The position numbers and the translations under genes are program-made. From contig JAHBZS010000045.1 of assembly GCA_019635285.1 (NCBI GenBank), positions 1 through 38,975 on the forward strand: DNA of 38,975 nt. Reading direction: 5' to 3'. The notes under the pieces are model-generated. The model made no database searches. It was given only the letters and a program-made list of their open reading frames with translations, and had not been told where the DNA came from. Of this stretch, positions 1 to 8,293 are shown piece by piece. This DNA comes from Rubrivivax sp. (GTDB lineage Bacteria; Pseudomonadota; Gammaproteobacteria; Burkholderiales; Burkholderiaceae_C). Every line of letters starts with the position of its first letter. Position 1 is the first letter of the stretch.

Positions 1-1
1 C

Positions 2-82
2 ATGGAAGAGGGCCTGCGCTTCGCCATCCGCGAGGGCGGCAGAACCGTCGGCGCCGGCGTCGTGGCCAAGATCATCGAATAA
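2..82 (+). CDS. tuf: Elongation factor Tu, C-terminal end (partial)
   Basis: Only the last 26 codons and the TAA stop are inside the window; the gene begins upstream. The tail, with the [15 protein letters not shown] segment, is the strongly conserved end of domain 3 of bacterial EF-Tu, the GTPase that carries aminoacyl-tRNA to the ribosome. It ends 11 bases before rpsJ with no terminator between, which is the usual rpsL-rpsG-fusA-tuf-rpsJ order of betaproteobacteria. rpsJ is therefore probably co-transcribed with tuf. Whether this is tufA or tufB cannot be decided from the sequence. Confidence 0.95.
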   Translation: MEEGLRFAIREGGRTVGAGVVAKIIE

Positions 83-93
83 GGCGGACCATC

Positions 94-405
94 ATGCAGA
101 AGCAGAAGATCCGCATTCGCCTCAAGGCCTTCGATTACAAGCTGATCGACCAGTCGGCGCTGGAGATCGTCGAGACCGCCAAGCGCACCGGTGCCATCGT
201 CAAGGGCCCGGTGCCCCTGCCGACGCGCATGCAGCGTTTCGACATCCTGCGCTCGCCGCACGTCAACAAGACTAGCCGCGACCAGTTCGAGATCCGCACG
301 CACCAGCGCCTGATGGACATCGTCGACCCGACCGACAAGACCGTCGACGCGCTGATGAAGCTGGACCTGCCGGCCGGCGTGGACGTGGAGATCAAGCTGC
401 AGTAA
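94..405 (+). CDS. rpsJ: 30S ribosomal protein S10 (NusE)
   Basis: The gene encodes 103 residues, the same length as E. coli S10. It starts with the typical [16 protein letters not shown] segment and carries the [18 protein letters not shown] loop that contacts 16S rRNA and, in NusE, takes part in antitermination. S10 helps assemble the 30S head. It follows tuf by 11 bases but is separated from rplC by a 161-base gap holding a hairpin and a promoter. Here S10 may therefore be expressed with tuf rather than with the rest of the S10 operon, unlike the E. coli arrangement where rpsJ heads that operon. Confidence 0.98.
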   Translation: MQKQKIRIRLKAFDYKLIDQSALEIVETAKRTGAIVKGPVPLPTRMQRFDILRSPHVNKTSRDQFEIRTHQRLMDIVDPTDKTVDALMKLDLPAGVDVEIKLQ

Positions 406-413
406 GGCAGCGC

Positions 414-437
414 CAGTTGCCGCATTTGCGGCAACTG
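414..437 (+). terminator. Hairpin between rpsJ and rplC
   Basis: A perfect 10-bp stem (CAGTTGCCGC, 414-423, with GCGGCAACTG, 428-437) with an ATTT loop lies nine bases after the rpsJ stop. It is followed by TATAATTTT rather than a clean T-run, so it may be a weak terminator. It also contains the -35 box of the following promoter. Confidence 0.5.
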
Positions 438-444
438 CTATAAT
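417..444 (+). promoter_or_regulatory. Probable sigma-70 promoter for rplC
   Basis: TTGCCG (417-422), a 16-bp spacer and a perfect TATAAT (439-444) lie 123 bases upstream of the rplC start. The sequence GGCTTTCC begins at 449, where transcription should start. Two other junctions in this window have the same layout. This is a sequence match only. Confidence 0.65.
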
Positions 445-448
445 TTTC

Positions 449-566
449 GGCTTTCCTCGTTGCGGCCCTGCGCCGCGGTGAGGAAAGCCAATCAGCCCGG
501 CCAATCGATGTCGGGTTCGTCAACAAAGGCTCCGCACGTCTGCGTGCATGGGGCTGGAGAAACACC
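449..566 (+). promoter_or_regulatory. Structured 5' leader of the rplC operon
   Basis: The predicted transcript begins with a 10-bp stem, GGCTTTCCTC (449-458) pairing with GAGGAAAGCC (480-489). A second GCGGC/GCCGC stem (462-466 with 472-476) is nested inside it. The remaining leader of about 75 nt runs to the rplC start without an ORF. In E. coli the S10-operon leader is bound by L4 for autogenous control. A similar role here is an inference from position and structure. Confidence 0.5.
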
Positions 567-1262
567 ATGAGTCTGAGCCATCGTCTCGGATTGCTGGGTC
601 GCAAGGTGGGCATGATGCGCATCTTCACGGACGACGGCGATGCCGTGCCCGTGACCGTGCTGGACGTGTCCGACAATCGCGTCACCCAGGTCAAGACCGA
701 CGCCGTTGACGGCTACAGCGCCATCCAGGTGGCTTTCGGTTCGCGCAAGGCGTCCCGTGTCACCAAGCCCGAGGCCGGCCACCTGGCCAAGGCGGGCGTG
801 ATGGCCGGCGAGGTGCTGCGCGAGTTCCGCGTCACCCCCGAAGTCGCTGCCGAATACAAGCCGGGCGCCACGCTGCCCGTGGGCCTGTTCGCCGTCGGCC
901 AGACGGTCGACGTGCAGGGCACCTCGATCGGCAAGGGCTTCACCGGCACCATCAAGCGCCACAACTTCGGCTCGCAACGCGCGTCGCACGGCAACAGCCG
1001 TTCGCACAACGTGCCGGGTTCGATCTCGATGGCGCAGGATCCGGGCCGCGTGTTCCCGGGCAAGAAGATGTCGGGCCACAAGGGCGACGTCACCGTCACC
1101 ACGCAGAACCTCGACGTCGTGCGCATCGACGAGGCGCGCTCGCTGCTGCTGGTGCGCGGCGCGGTGCCGGGCGCGAAGAACGGCCACGTGGTCGTGCGTC
1201 CGGCGGTCAAGGCCCGCGCCGCCCAGGGCGGCGCTTCGCAGGGCACGAAGGGAGCCAACTGA
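567..1262 (+). CDS. rplC: 50S ribosomal protein L3
   Basis: The gene encodes 231 residues against 209 in E. coli; the extra length is mostly a basic, Ala/Gly-rich C-terminal tail. The core [11 protein letters not shown] and the [11 protein letters not shown] segments are the L3 hallmarks near the peptidyl transferase centre, and L3 is one of the two proteins that start 50S assembly. It is the first gene of the transcription unit behind the TATAAT promoter, and its TGA overlaps the rplD start by one base (TGATG), indicating translational coupling. A GGAG ribosome-binding site precedes the ATG. Confidence 0.98.
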   Translation: MSLSHRLGLLGRKVGMMRIFTDDGDAVPVTVLDVSDNRVTQVKTDAVDGYSAIQVAFGSRKASRVTKPEAGHLAKAGVMAGEVLREFRVTPEVAAEYKPGATLPVGLFAVGQTVDVQGTSIGKGFTGTIKRHNFGSQRASHGNSRSHNVPGSISMAQDPGRVFPGKKMSGHKGDVTVTTQNLDVVRIDEARSLLLVRGAVPGAKNGHVVVRPAVKARAAQGGASQGTKGAN

Positions 1263-1882
1263 TGCAACTCGAGCTCCTCAACGACCAAGGCCAGTCCACC
1301 GCCAAGGTGGATGCGCCGGACACGGTGTTCGCGCGTGACTACAACGAAGCGCTGGTGCATCAGGTGGTGGTGGCCTATCAGGCCAACGCCCGCCAGGGCA
1401 CGCGTGCGCAGATGACCCGCGCCGAAGTCAAGCACTCGACGAAGAAGCCGTTCCGCCAGAAGGGCACCGGCCGCGCTCGCGCGGGCATGACGTCCTCGCC
1501 GATCTGGCGTGGAGGTGGTCGCACCTTCCCGAACAAGCCGGACGAGAACTTCAGCCACAAGGTCAACAAGAAGATGTACCGGGCCGGCATGGCCTCGATC
1601 CTGTCGCAACTGGCGCGTGACGGCCGTCTGGCGGTGGTCGACAGCATCGCGGTCGACGCGCCGAAGACCAAGCTGCTGGCGCAGAAGTTCAAGGCGATGG
1701 GCCTGGAGTCGGTGATGGTCATCTCCGACCAGGTGGACGAGAACCTGGCGCTGGCGTCGCGCAACCTGGCCAATGTGCTGGTCGTCGAGCCGCGCTACGC
1801 CGACCCGCTGTCGCTCGTGTTCTACAAGAAGGTGCTGGTCACCAAGGGCGCGATCGAGCAGCTCAAGGAGATGTACGCATGA
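1262..1882 (+). CDS. rplD: 50S ribosomal protein L4
   Basis: The gene encodes 206 residues (E. coli 201). The extended loop with [11 protein letters not shown], which reaches into the exit tunnel, is present, followed by the [15 protein letters not shown] segment. L4 is a 23S rRNA-binding protein and in gammaproteobacteria also the autogenous repressor of this operon; the structured leader upstream of rplC is the natural place to look for that here. The start overlaps the rplC stop by one base and the end overlaps rplW by four (ATGA). Confidence 0.98.
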   Translation: MQLELLNDQGQSTAKVDAPDTVFARDYNEALVHQVVVAYQANARQGTRAQMTRAEVKHSTKKPFRQKGTGRARAGMTSSPIWRGGGRTFPNKPDENFSHKVNKKMYRAGMASILSQLARDGRLAVVDSIAVDAPKTKLLAQKFKAMGLESVMVISDQVDENLALASRNLANVLVVEPRYADPLSLVFYKKVLVTKGAIEQLKEMYA

Positions 1883-2205
1883 GCACCGCCAAGAACGTGA
1901 AGAAGCCCGACGAAGGCCGTCTGGCGCAGGTGCTCGTGGCGCCGATCATCTCCGAGAAGGCCACGCGCATCGCCGAGAAGCAGAACCAGGTGCTGTTCAA
2001 GGTGCTGCGCAACGCCACCAAGCCCGAGATCAAGGCTGCCGTGGAACTGATGTTCAAGGTGGAAGTGGCGTCGGTGCAGACCGTCAACCAGCTGGGCAAG
2101 ACCAAGCGCTTCGGCCGCTCCATCGGCCGCCGTGACCACGTCAAGAAGGCCTATGTGTGCCTGAAGCCGGGCCAGGAGCTCAACTTCTCCGGGGAGGCCG
2201 CGTAA
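1879..2205 (+). CDS. rplW: 50S ribosomal protein L23
   Basis: The gene encodes 108 residues (E. coli 100). The [19 protein letters not shown] start and the [16 protein letters not shown] loop are typical of L23, which sits at the tunnel exit and docks trigger factor and SRP. The ATG overlaps the rplD stop by four bases, and the TAA overlaps the rplB start by one base. It is therefore tightly coupled on both sides. Confidence 0.98.
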   Translation: MSTAKNVKKPDEGRLAQVLVAPIISEKATRIAEKQNQVLFKVLRNATKPEIKAAVELMFKVEVASVQTVNQLGKTKRFGRSIGRRDHVKKAYVCLKPGQELNFSGEAA

Positions 2206-3029
2206 TGGCCATCGTCAAACTCAAGCCGACTTCGCCGGGCCGCCGCGCCATGGTGAAGGTGGTGCACAAGCACCTGCACAAGGGCAAGCCCGAAGCGTCG
2301 CTGCTGGAGCCGCAGTTCCAGCACGCCGGGCGCAACAACAACGGCCACATCACCGTGCGCCACAAGGGCGGCGGCCACAAGCACCACTACCGCGTGGTCG
2401 ACTTCGTGCGCAACAAGGACGGCATTCCGGCCAAGGTCGAGCGCATCGAATACGACCCCAACCGCACGGCGCACATCGCGCTGGTGTGTTATGCCGACGG
2501 CGAGCGTCGCTACATCATCGCGCCGCGTGGCATCGAGGTCGGTGCCACGATCGTCAGCGGTGCCGAGGCGCCGATCAAGGCCGGCAACACGCTGCCCATC
2601 CGCAACATTCCGGTCGGCTCGACGATCCACTGCGTCGAGATGCTGCCGGGCAAGGGCGCGCAGATCGCGCGCTCGGCGGGCACCTCGGTGACGCTGATGG
2701 CGCGCGAGGGCATCTACGCGCAGCTGCGCCTGCGCTCGGGCGAAGTGCGCAAGATCCACATCGACTGCCGCGCCACGATCGGCGAGGTCAGCAACGAAGA
2801 GCACAACCTGCGCCAGTACGGCAAGGCCGGCGCGCGCCGCTGGAAGGGCATCCGCCCGACCGTGCGCGGCGTGGCGATGAACCCGATCGACCACCCGCAC
2901 GGTGGTGGCGAGGGACGCACCGGCGAGGGCCAGGCGCCGGTGTCGCCGTGGAACACGCTGACGAAGGGCTATCGCACGCGCAGCAACAAGCGTACGCAGA
3001 CGATGATCGTCTCGCGTCGCAAGAAGTAA
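2205..3029 (+). CDS. rplB: 50S ribosomal protein L2
   Basis: The gene encodes 274 residues (E. coli 273). I chose the ATG at 2205, which overlaps the rplW stop (TAATG) and gives the normal [13 protein letters not shown] start; an open frame continues upstream to 2157 but that part lies inside rplW. The C-terminal [10 protein letters not shown] motif, with the conserved histidine near the peptidyl transferase centre, is intact. A GGGGAGG sequence at the end of rplW supplies the ribosome-binding site. Confidence 0.98.
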   Translation: MAIVKLKPTSPGRRAMVKVVHKHLHKGKPEASLLEPQFQHAGRNNNGHITVRHKGGGHKHHYRVVDFVRNKDGIPAKVERIEYDPNRTAHIALVCYADGERRYIIAPRGIEVGATIVSGAEAPIKAGNTLPIRNIPVGSTIHCVEMLPGKGAQIARSAGTSVTLMAREGIYAQLRLRSGEVRKIHIDCRATIGEVSNEEHNLRQYGKAGARRWKGIRPTVRGVAMNPIDHPHGGGEGRTGEGQAPVSPWNTLTKGYRTRSNKRTQTMIVSRRKK

Positions 3030-3042
3030 GGGCTTCAGCACC

Positions 3043-3318
3043 ATGGCACGTTCATTGAAGAAGGGTCCGTTCGTGGACCACCACCTGCTGGCCAAGGTCG
3101 ACAAGGCCGTGGCCACCAAGGACAAGAAGCCGCTGAAGACCTGGTCGCGCCGCTCGACGATCCTGCCCGAGTTCATCGGCCTGACGCTTGCCGTGCACAA
3201 CGGCAAGCAGCACGTGCCGCTGTACGTGACCGACCAGATGGTCGGCCACAAGCTCGGCGAGTTTGCGGCCACGCGCACCTTCAAGGGTCACCCGGCCGAC
3301 AAGAAGGCCAAGAAGTAA
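3043..3318 (+). CDS. rpsS: 30S ribosomal protein S19
   Basis: The gene encodes 91 residues (E. coli 92). It starts with [15 protein letters not shown] and carries [13 protein letters not shown] and the [13 protein letters not shown] segment, all diagnostic. S19 binds the 30S head with S13 and contacts the A-site finger of 23S rRNA. It lies 13 bases after rplB and is followed directly by rplV, in the standard S10-operon order. Confidence 0.98.
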   Translation: MARSLKKGPFVDHHLLAKVDKAVATKDKKPLKTWSRRSTILPEFIGLTLAVHNGKQHVPLYVTDQMVGHKLGEFAATRTFKGHPADKKAKK

Positions 3319-3330
3319 GGGATGACGACG

Positions 3331-3660
3331 ATGGAAACCAAAGCAAGCGTTCGCGGCGTGCGCCTGTCGGCCGACAAGGGTCGGCTGGTGGCGGACATGG
3401 TGCGCGGCAAGAAGGTCGACCAGGCGCTGAACATCCTGAGCTTCACGCCCAAGAAGGCGGCCGGCATCATCCGCAAGGCGCTGGCGTCGGCCATCGCCAA
3501 TGCCGAGCACAACGACGGCGCCGACATCGACGAACTGAAGGTCAAGTCGATCTACGTCGAGCAAGGGGCCACGCTGACGCGTTCGTCGGCGCGCGCCAAG
3601 GGCCGCGGCAACCGCATCAGCAAGCCCACCTGTCACATCTACGTGACCGTCGGCAACTAA
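3331..3660 (+). CDS. rplV: 50S ribosomal protein L22
   Basis: The gene encodes 109 residues from the ATG at 3331, matching the usual length (about 110) and the METKA-type start seen in relatives. An in-frame ATG nine bases earlier (3322) would add MTT, but it leaves only a couple of bases between the AAGGG and the start, so 3331 fits better. The [16 protein letters not shown] and C-terminal [15 protein letters not shown] segments identify L22, which lines the exit tunnel through its long beta-hairpin. Confidence 0.96.
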   Translation: METKASVRGVRLSADKGRLVADMVRGKKVDQALNILSFTPKKAAGIIRKALASAIANAEHNDGADIDELKVKSIYVEQGATLTRSSARAKGRGNRISKPTCHIYVTVGN

Positions 3661-3679
3661 GCCAGGGGCAAGGAGAAAC

Positions 3680-4570
3680 ATGGGACAGAAGATCCACCCG
3701 ACCGGCTTCCGGCTGCCCGTCACGCGTGCCTGGGCGTCGCGCTGGTTCGCCAACAAGCGCAACTTCAGCAACATGCTGGCCGAAGACCTGCATGTGCGCG
3801 ACTTCCTGAAGGCGCGCCTGAAGAGCGCGGCGGTGTCGCGCATCCTGATCGAGCGCCCGGCGAAAAACGCCCGCATCACCATCTACTCGGCGCGTCCGGG
3901 CGTGGTCATCGGCAAGAAGGGCGAGGACATCGAGAACCTGAAGGCCGAACTGGCGCGCCGCCTGGGCGTGCCGGTGGCGGTGAACATCGAAGAGGTGCGC
4001 AAGCCCGAGATCGATGCCCAGCTGATCGCCGACTCGATCACCCAGCAGCTCGAGAAGCGCATCATGTTCCGCCGCGCGATGAAGCGCGCGATGCAGAACG
4101 CCATGCGCCTGGGCGCGCAGGGCATCAAGATCATGTCCTCGGGCCGTCTGAACGGCATCGAAATCGCGCGCTGCGAGTGGTATCGCGAAGGCCGTGTGCC
4201 GCTGCACACGCTGAAGGCCGACATCGACTACGGCTTCTCCGAGGCCAAGACCACCTACGGCGTCATCGGCGTCAAGGTGTGGGTCTACCGCGGGGACCGT
4301 CTGGCGCACGGCGAGGCGCCGGGCGCCAAGGTCGAGGCCGGCGAGGAAGACCGCCGTCCGCGTCGCGGTCCGCGTCCCGGTGGCCCGGGAGCGCCTGGCG
4401 GCCCTGGCCGCGGCCGCCCGGGTGGCCCGGGGGGGGATCGCGCGCCGCGCGCCGCGGCCGACAAGCCCGCCGAAGGCGGCGATGCGGCCAAAGCGCCGGC
4501 CGTCAAGCGCGTGCGCAAGGTGGCCGGCCCGGCCGCTGCCGGCGCACCCGCCGAGAGCAAAGGGGAATAA
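3680..4570 (+). CDS. rpsC: 30S ribosomal protein S3 with long C-terminal extension
   Basis: The gene encodes 296 residues against 233 in E. coli. The first ~210 residues are a normal S3: [12 protein letters not shown] start, a KH domain with [11 protein letters not shown], and the C-terminal domain with [17 protein letters not shown]. From about residue 212 the protein becomes a low-complexity tail rich in Gly, Pro, Arg and Ala (for example [14 protein letters not shown]). The tail ends in [14 protein letters not shown]3 lies at the mRNA entry channel and has helicase activity together with S4. The tail is probably disordered and may contact rRNA or mRNA. Frame, stop and rplP spacing are intact, so it is not a frameshift. 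Confidence 0.97.
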   Translation: MGQKIHPTGFRLPVTRAWASRWFANKRNFSNMLAEDLHVRDFLKARLKSAAVSRILIERPAKNARITIYSARPGVVIGKKGEDIENLKAELARRLGVPVAVNIEEVRKPEIDAQLIADSITQQLEKRIMFRRAMKRAMQNAMRLGAQGIKIMSSGRLNGIEIARCEWYREGRVPLHTLKADIDYGFSEAKTTYGVIGVKVWVYRGDRLAHGEAPGAKVEAGEEDRRPRRGPRPGGPGAPGGPGRGRPGGPGGDRAPRAAADKPAEGGDAAKAPAVKRVRKVAGPAAAGAPAESKGE

Positions 4571-4573
4571 CAG

Positions 4574-4990
4574 ATGCTGCAACCAGCACGTCGCAAGTTC
4601 CGCAAGGAGCAGAAGGGCCGCAACACCGGCGTCGCCACGCGTGGCGCCAAGGTGTCGTTCGGCGAATTCGGCCTGAAGGCCACCGAGCGCGGCCGCCTGA
4701 CGGCACGCCAGATCGAAGCGGCGCGCCGAGCCATCTCGCGCCACATCAAGCGCGGTGGGCGCATCTTCATCCGCATCTTCCCGGACAAGCCGATCTCGCA
4801 GAAGCCGGCCGAAGTGCGCATGGGCAACGGCAAGGGCAACCCGGAGTACTACGTGGCCGAGATCCAGCCCGGCAAGGTGCTCTACGAAATCAACGGTGTG
4901 CCCGAGACGCTGGCGCGCGAGGCCTTCCTGCTGGCCTCTGCCAAGCTGCCGCTGCGCTGCACCTTCGTCGCGCGCCAGATCGGCGCCTGA
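4574..4990 (+). CDS. rplP: 50S ribosomal protein L16
   Basis: The gene encodes 138 residues (E. coli 136). It begins [15 protein letters not shown] and contains [26 protein letters not shown], the region with the arginine hydroxylated in some bacteria. L16 organises the A-site tRNA pocket of 23S rRNA. It starts three bases after the rpsC stop and is followed 16 bases later by rpmC. Confidence 0.98.
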   Translation: MLQPARRKFRKEQKGRNTGVATRGAKVSFGEFGLKATERGRLTARQIEAARRAISRHIKRGGRIFIRIFPDKPISQKPAEVRMGNGKGNPEYYVAEIQPGKVLYEINGVPETLAREAFLLASAKLPLRCTFVARQIGA

Positions 4991-5006
4991 GGCACGGAGA
5001 ACCTTC

Positions 5007-5207
5007 ATGAAGACCAGTGAATTGCGCGCCAAGGACGTGGCCGCCCTCGAGAAGGAAGTCGCCGACCTGCTGCGCGCCCACTTCGGCCTGCGCATGCAGA
5101 AGGCGACCCAGGCGCTGAGCAACCATTCGTCGCTGCGCAAGACGCGCCGCGACGTGGCGCGCGCCAAGACCATCCTCAACGAGAAGAAGAAGGGGGCGGC
5201 GAAATGA
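5007..5207 (+). CDS. rpmC: 50S ribosomal protein L29
   Basis: The gene encodes 66 residues (E. coli 63). I start it at the ATG at 5007, giving [10 protein letters not shown] after a GGAG site; a longer frame upstream is inside rplP. It is all helical, with the [19 protein letters not shown] signature. L29 sits beside L23 at the exit tunnel. The stop overlaps the rpsQ start by four bases (ATGA). Confidence 0.97.
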   Translation: MKTSELRAKDVAALEKEVADLLRAHFGLRMQKATQALSNHSSLRKTRRDVARAKTILNEKKKGAAK

Positions 5208-5485
5208 GCCAGACCCAGGACACCGCGCCCGTCAAGAACACCCGCACGCTCGTCGGCAAGGTGGTCAGCGACAAGCGTGCCAAGACCGTCACCGTGCTGG
5301 TCGAGCGCCGCGTGACGCACGAGCTCTACGGCAAGATCGTCGCGCGCTCGAGCAAGTACCACGCCCACGACGAAAAGGGCGAGTTCAAGCTCGGCGACGT
5401 CGTCGAGATCGCCGAAAGCCGTCCGATTTCCAAGACCAAGAGCTGGGTGGTCACGCGCCTGGTGAAGAAGGCCGGACTGGCCTGA
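5204..5485 (+). CDS. rpsQ: 30S ribosomal protein S17
   Basis: The gene encodes 93 residues (E. coli 84). The [20 protein letters not shown] beta-barrel start and the [18 protein letters not shown] motif are diagnostic for S17, a primary 16S-binding protein. The extra residues are a short N-terminal stretch. It ends the first block of the cluster: the next gene is a peroxiredoxin, not the expected rplN. Confidence 0.97.
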   Translation: MSQTQDTAPVKNTRTLVGKVVSDKRAKTVTVLVERRVTHELYGKIVARSSKYHAHDEKGEFKLGDVVEIAESRPISKTKSWVVTRLVKKAGLA

Positions 5486-5586
5486 TTCCTTCTGGCGTCG
5501 CGGGGCCATCGGGCCGGCGCGACACCTGCGGGCCGCAACGCTGGGATACTGGTGTTCGGCCCTTTGTCATTCCACAGGAGCAAACG

Positions 5587-6102
5587 ATGCTGAAAGTCGG
5601 AGACAAGCTGCCCGCGGGCAGCCTTCAGGAGTTCATCGAGGTCGAAGGCAATGGCTGCTCCATCGGGCCGAACACCTTCGACATCGGCAAGGCCACGGCC
5701 GGCAAGACCATCGCGGTCTTCGCGCTGCCCGGGGCCTATACGCCCACCTGCTCGGCCAAGCACGTGCCGGGCTACGTCGAGAAGGCCGCGGAACTGAAGG
5801 CCGCTGGCGTCGATGAGATCTGGTGCGTGTCGGTGAACGACGCCTTCGTGATGGGCGCCTGGGGCCGCGACCAGAAGACGGCCGGCAAGGTGCGCATGAT
5901 GGCCGACGGCAGTGCCGACTTCGCCAAGGCGACCGGCCTGACGCTGGACCTGACGTCGCGCGGCATGGGCCTGCGCTCGAACCGCTATTCGATGCTGGTC
6001 GTCGACGGCGTGGTCAAGTCGCTCAACGTCGAAGGCCCCGGCAAGTTCGAGGTCAGCGACGCGGCCACGCTGCTGGCCCAGGCCAAGGCCCAGAAGGCCT
6101 GA
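5587..6102 (+). CDS. Peroxiredoxin (Prx5-type, AhpC/TSA superfamily)
   Basis: The gene encodes 171 residues. The thioredoxin-fold active site PxxxTPTC is seen at residues 48-55, with Cys55 as the predicted peroxidatic cysteine and an arginine near 130-133 (RSNRYSM) completing the usual P-T-C-R set. Prx5-type enzymes reduce H2O2 and organic hydroperoxides in the cytoplasm. Other cysteines (Cys24, Cys80) exist, but I cannot say whether one resolves. The gene has its own AGGAG ribosome-binding site, a 101-base gap upstream and a hairpin just downstream. It is inserted between rpsQ and rplN inside the ribosomal protein string, which is not the E. coli order. Confidence 0.93.
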   Translation: MLKVGDKLPAGSLQEFIEVEGNGCSIGPNTFDIGKATAGKTIAVFALPGAYTPTCSAKHVPGYVEKAAELKAAGVDEIWCVSVNDAFVMGAWGRDQKTAGKVRMMADGSADFAKATGLTLDLTSRGMGLRSNRYSMLVVDGVVKSLNVEGPGKFEVSDAATLLAQAKAQKA

Positions 6103-6107
6103 TCCCA

Positions 6108-6129
6108 CGGCCCTTTGACAGAAGGGCCG
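6108..6129 (+). terminator. Hairpin between peroxiredoxin gene and rplN
   Basis: CGGCCCTT (6108-6115) and AAGGGCCG (6122-6129) form a perfect 8-bp stem with a six-base loop, starting five bases after the peroxiredoxin stop. The 3' side runs into GGTTTCAGTT, so any termination would be partial. The loop contains most of the -35 box of the rplN promoter. Confidence 0.5.
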
Positions 6130-6144
6130 GTTTCAGTTCATAAT
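6115..6144 (+). promoter_or_regulatory. Probable sigma-70 promoter for rplN
   Basis: A perfect TTGACA (6115-6120), an 18-bp spacer and CATAAT (6139-6144) stand 114 bases before rplN. GGCTTTCC begins four bases after the -10 box, as in the rplC promoter. This is the best promoter match in the window and probably drives the whole spc block. Confidence 0.75.
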
Positions 6145-6148
6145 CGCA

Positions 6149-6258
6149 GGCTTTCCCGGCGCCAGAGCTCCTTTGGCGCCGGACTCGCCCAGACACGGGC
6201 CCAAGACTGACCGATCGCTGCCTTCGGGTGGCGAACGGGAGAAGTTGGGGACACAGCA
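6149..6258 (+). promoter_or_regulatory. Structured 5' leader of rplN
   Basis: The expected transcript carries a perfect 9-bp stem (CCGGCGCCA, 6156-6164, with TGGCGCCGG, 6174-6182). Further on is a second stem, CGCTGCC (6216-6222) with GGTGGCG (6227-6233), using two G-U pairs and closed by a C(UUCG)G tetraloop. No ORF is evident. In E. coli the spc operon is controlled by S8 at rplE, so a leader at this place would be a different arrangement. Confidence 0.5.
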
Positions 6259-6627
6259 ATGATCCAAATGCAATCGCGGCTCGACGTCGCGGACAACACT
6301 GGCGCGAAGTCCGTCATGTGCATCAAGGTGCTCGGCGGCTCCAAGCGGCGCTACGCGGGCATCGGCGATGTCATCAAGGTCAGCATCAAGGAAGCTGCGC
6401 CGCGCGGCCGCGTGAAGAAGGGCGAGATCTACAGCGCCGTGGTGGTGCGCACCGCCAAGGGCGTGCGCCGCCAGGACGGCTCGCTGATCAAGTTCGACGG
6501 CAACGCCGCGGTGTTGCTGAATGCCAAGCTCGAGCCGATCGGCACGCGCATCTTCGGCCCGGTGACGCGCGAGCTGCGCACCGAGCGCTTCATGAAGATC
6601 GTGTCGCTGGCGCCGGAAGTGCTCTGA
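6259..6627 (+). CDS. rplN: 50S ribosomal protein L14
   Basis: The gene encodes 122 residues (E. coli 123). It begins [18 protein letters not shown] and contains the [17 protein letters not shown] and [13 protein letters not shown] segments typical of L14, which forms an intersubunit bridge and is the binding site of the silencing factor RsfS. It is the first gene behind a TTGACA/CATAAT promoter and a structured leader, and is followed 13 bases later by rplX. Confidence 0.98.
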   Translation: MIQMQSRLDVADNTGAKSVMCIKVLGGSKRRYAGIGDVIKVSIKEAAPRGRVKKGEIYSAVVVRTAKGVRRQDGSLIKFDGNAAVLLNAKLEPIGTRIFGPVTRELRTERFMKIVSLAPEVL

Positions 6628-6640
6628 GGACACACCCAGC

Positions 6641-6958
6641 ATGAACAAGATTCGCAAGGGCGACCAGGTCATCGTGTTGACCGGTCGCGACAAGGGCAAG
6701 CGCGGCACCGTGTCGCGCCGCGTCGACGAGCAGTACGTGCTGGTCGAGGGCGTGAACATCGTCAAGAAGCACGTCAAGCCGAACCCGATGAAGGGCACCA
6801 CCGGCGGCGTGGTCGACAAGACGATGCCCATCCACCAGTCGAACGTGGCAATCTACAACACCGCCACGTCCAAGGCCGACCGCGTGGGCATCAAGCTGCT
6901 GGACAACGGCGACAAGGTGCGCGTCTACAAGTCCAGCGGCGAACAGATCAAGGCCTGA
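6641..6958 (+). CDS. rplX: 50S ribosomal protein L24
   Basis: The gene encodes 105 residues (E. coli 104). The N-terminal KOW motif is clear ([19 protein letters not shown]), followed by [15 protein letters not shown]24 is an assembly initiator for the 50S subunit near the tunnel exit. It sits between rplN and rplE in the standard spc order, ten bases before rplE. Confidence 0.98.
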   Translation: MNKIRKGDQVIVLTGRDKGKRGTVSRRVDEQYVLVEGVNIVKKHVKPNPMKGTTGGVVDKTMPIHQSNVAIYNTATSKADRVGIKLLDNGDKVRVYKSSGEQIKA

Positions 6959-6968
6959 GGAATCGATC

Positions 6969-7523
6969 ATGGCGCAACAACAGACTGCACGCCTGCAGAC
7001 CTACTACCGCGAAAAGATCGTGCCCGACCTGATGGCCAAGTTCGGCTTCAAGTCGGTGATGCAGGTGCCGCGGCTCGAGAAGATCACGCTGAACATGGGG
7101 GTCAGCGAAGCCGTGGCCGACAAGAAGGTCATGGACCACGCCGTCGGCGACCTGACCAAGATCTCCGGCCAGAAGCCCGTGGTCACCAAGTCGAAGAAGG
7201 CCATCGCCGGCTTCAAGATCCGCGACAACGTGCCCATCGGCTGCATGGTCACGCTGCGCGGCGTGCGCATGTACGAGTTCCTGGACCGCTTCGTGACCAT
7301 CGCGCTGCCGCGCGTGCGCGACTTCCGCGGCATCTCGGGCCGTGCGTTCGACGGCCGTGGCAACTACAACATCGGGGTCAAGGAACAGATCATCTTCCCC
7401 GAGATCGACTACGACAAGATCGACGCGCTGCGCGGGCTGAACATCAGCATCACGACCAGCGCGCAGACCGACGACGAGTGCAAGGCGCTGCTCACGGCCT
7501 TCCGCTTCCCGTTCAAGAACTGA
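6969..7523 (+). CDS. rplE: 50S ribosomal protein L5
   Basis: The gene encodes 184 residues (E. coli 179); the surplus is a short N-terminal AQQQTARLQ stretch before the conserved [14 protein letters not shown]. The [30 protein letters not shown] and [18 protein letters not shown] segments are diagnostic. L5 binds 5S rRNA and contacts the P-site tRNA. In E. coli the S8 repressor binds at the start of this gene; I see no evident copy of that site here, but did not fold the RNA. Confidence 0.98.
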   Translation: MAQQQTARLQTYYREKIVPDLMAKFGFKSVMQVPRLEKITLNMGVSEAVADKKVMDHAVGDLTKISGQKPVVTKSKKAIAGFKIRDNVPIGCMVTLRGVRMYEFLDRFVTIALPRVRDFRGISGRAFDGRGNYNIGVKEQIIFPEIDYDKIDALRGLNISITTSAQTDDECKALLTAFRFPFKN

Positions 7524-7531
7524 GGTGCCTC

Positions 7532-7837
7532 GTGGCGAAACAGTCCCATATCCAGCGTCAGGACAAGCGTGAGAAGCTCGTTGCCAAGTACGCGAAGAAG
7601 TATGCTGAGTTGAAGGCCACGGCCAACGACGCCAAGCGCAGCGACGAAGAGCGCTACGCCGCGCGCCTGGAGCTGCAGAAGCTGCCGCGCAACGCCTACC
7701 CGACGCGCTTGCGCAACCGCTGCGAACTGACCGGCCGCTCGCGCGGCACCTTCCGCATGTTCGGCCTGGGCCGCAGCAAGATCCGTGACCTCGCCTTCAA
7801 GGGCGACATCCCCGGCGTCGTCAAGGCCAGCTGGTAA
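7532..7837 (+). CDS. rpsN: 30S ribosomal protein S14 (zinc-free type)
   Basis: The gene encodes 101 residues, identical in length to E. coli S14. I start it at the GTG at 7532, giving [15 protein letters not shown], eight bases after the rplE stop; the longer frame from 7478 is inside rplE. It is the long form without the paired CxxC zinc motifs, and ends with [21 protein letters not shown]14 assembles late into the 30S head. Confidence 0.97.
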   Translation: MAKQSHIQRQDKREKLVAKYAKKYAELKATANDAKRSDEERYAARLELQKLPRNAYPTRLRNRCELTGRSRGTFRMFGLGRSKIRDLAFKGDIPGVVKASW

Positions 7838-7881
7838 GAGCACCGCGTCCGGCAAGGCCAGGCACGAGCAGGAGAGTTTTT

Positions 7882-8277
7882 ATGAGCATGAGTGATCCGA
7901 TCGCCGATATGCTGACCCGCATCCGCAACGCCCAGGGCGTGGACAAGGCGGTGGTGGCGATGCCCTCGTCGAAAATCAAGGTGTCCATCGCCCAGGTCCT
8001 GAAGGACGAGGGCTACATCGAGGATTTCTCGGTGCGCACCGAAGGTGGCAAGGCCCAGCTCGAGATTGCGCTGAAGTACTACGCCGGGCGTCCGGTGATC
8101 GAGCGCATCGAACGCGTCAGCCGCCCCGGCCTGCGCGTGTACCGCGGCCGCGAGGCGATCCCGTCGGTGATGAACGGCCTGGGTGTGGCCATCGTCACCA
8201 CGCCCAAGGGCGTGATGACCGACCGCAAGGCGCGCCAGAGCGGCGTCGGTGGCGAAGTGCTCTGCTACGTCGCCTGA
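7882..8277 (+). CDS. rpsH: 30S ribosomal protein S8
   Basis: The gene encodes 131 residues (E. coli 130). The [15 protein letters not shown] start and the C-terminal [21 protein letters not shown] motif are diagnostic. S8 is a primary 16S rRNA-binding protein and, in E. coli, the autogenous repressor of the spc operon. An in-frame ATG two codons later (7888) is an alternative start. AGGAG lies upstream of 7882. Confidence 0.97.
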   Translation: MSMSDPIADMLTRIRNAQGVDKAVVAMPSSKIKVSIAQVLKDEGYIEDFSVRTEGGKAQLEIALKYYAGRPVIERIERVSRPGLRVYRGREAIPSVMNGLGVAIVTTPKGVMTDRKARQSGVGGEVLCYVA

Positions 8278-8293
8278 GGAAGGAGAACGAGCC

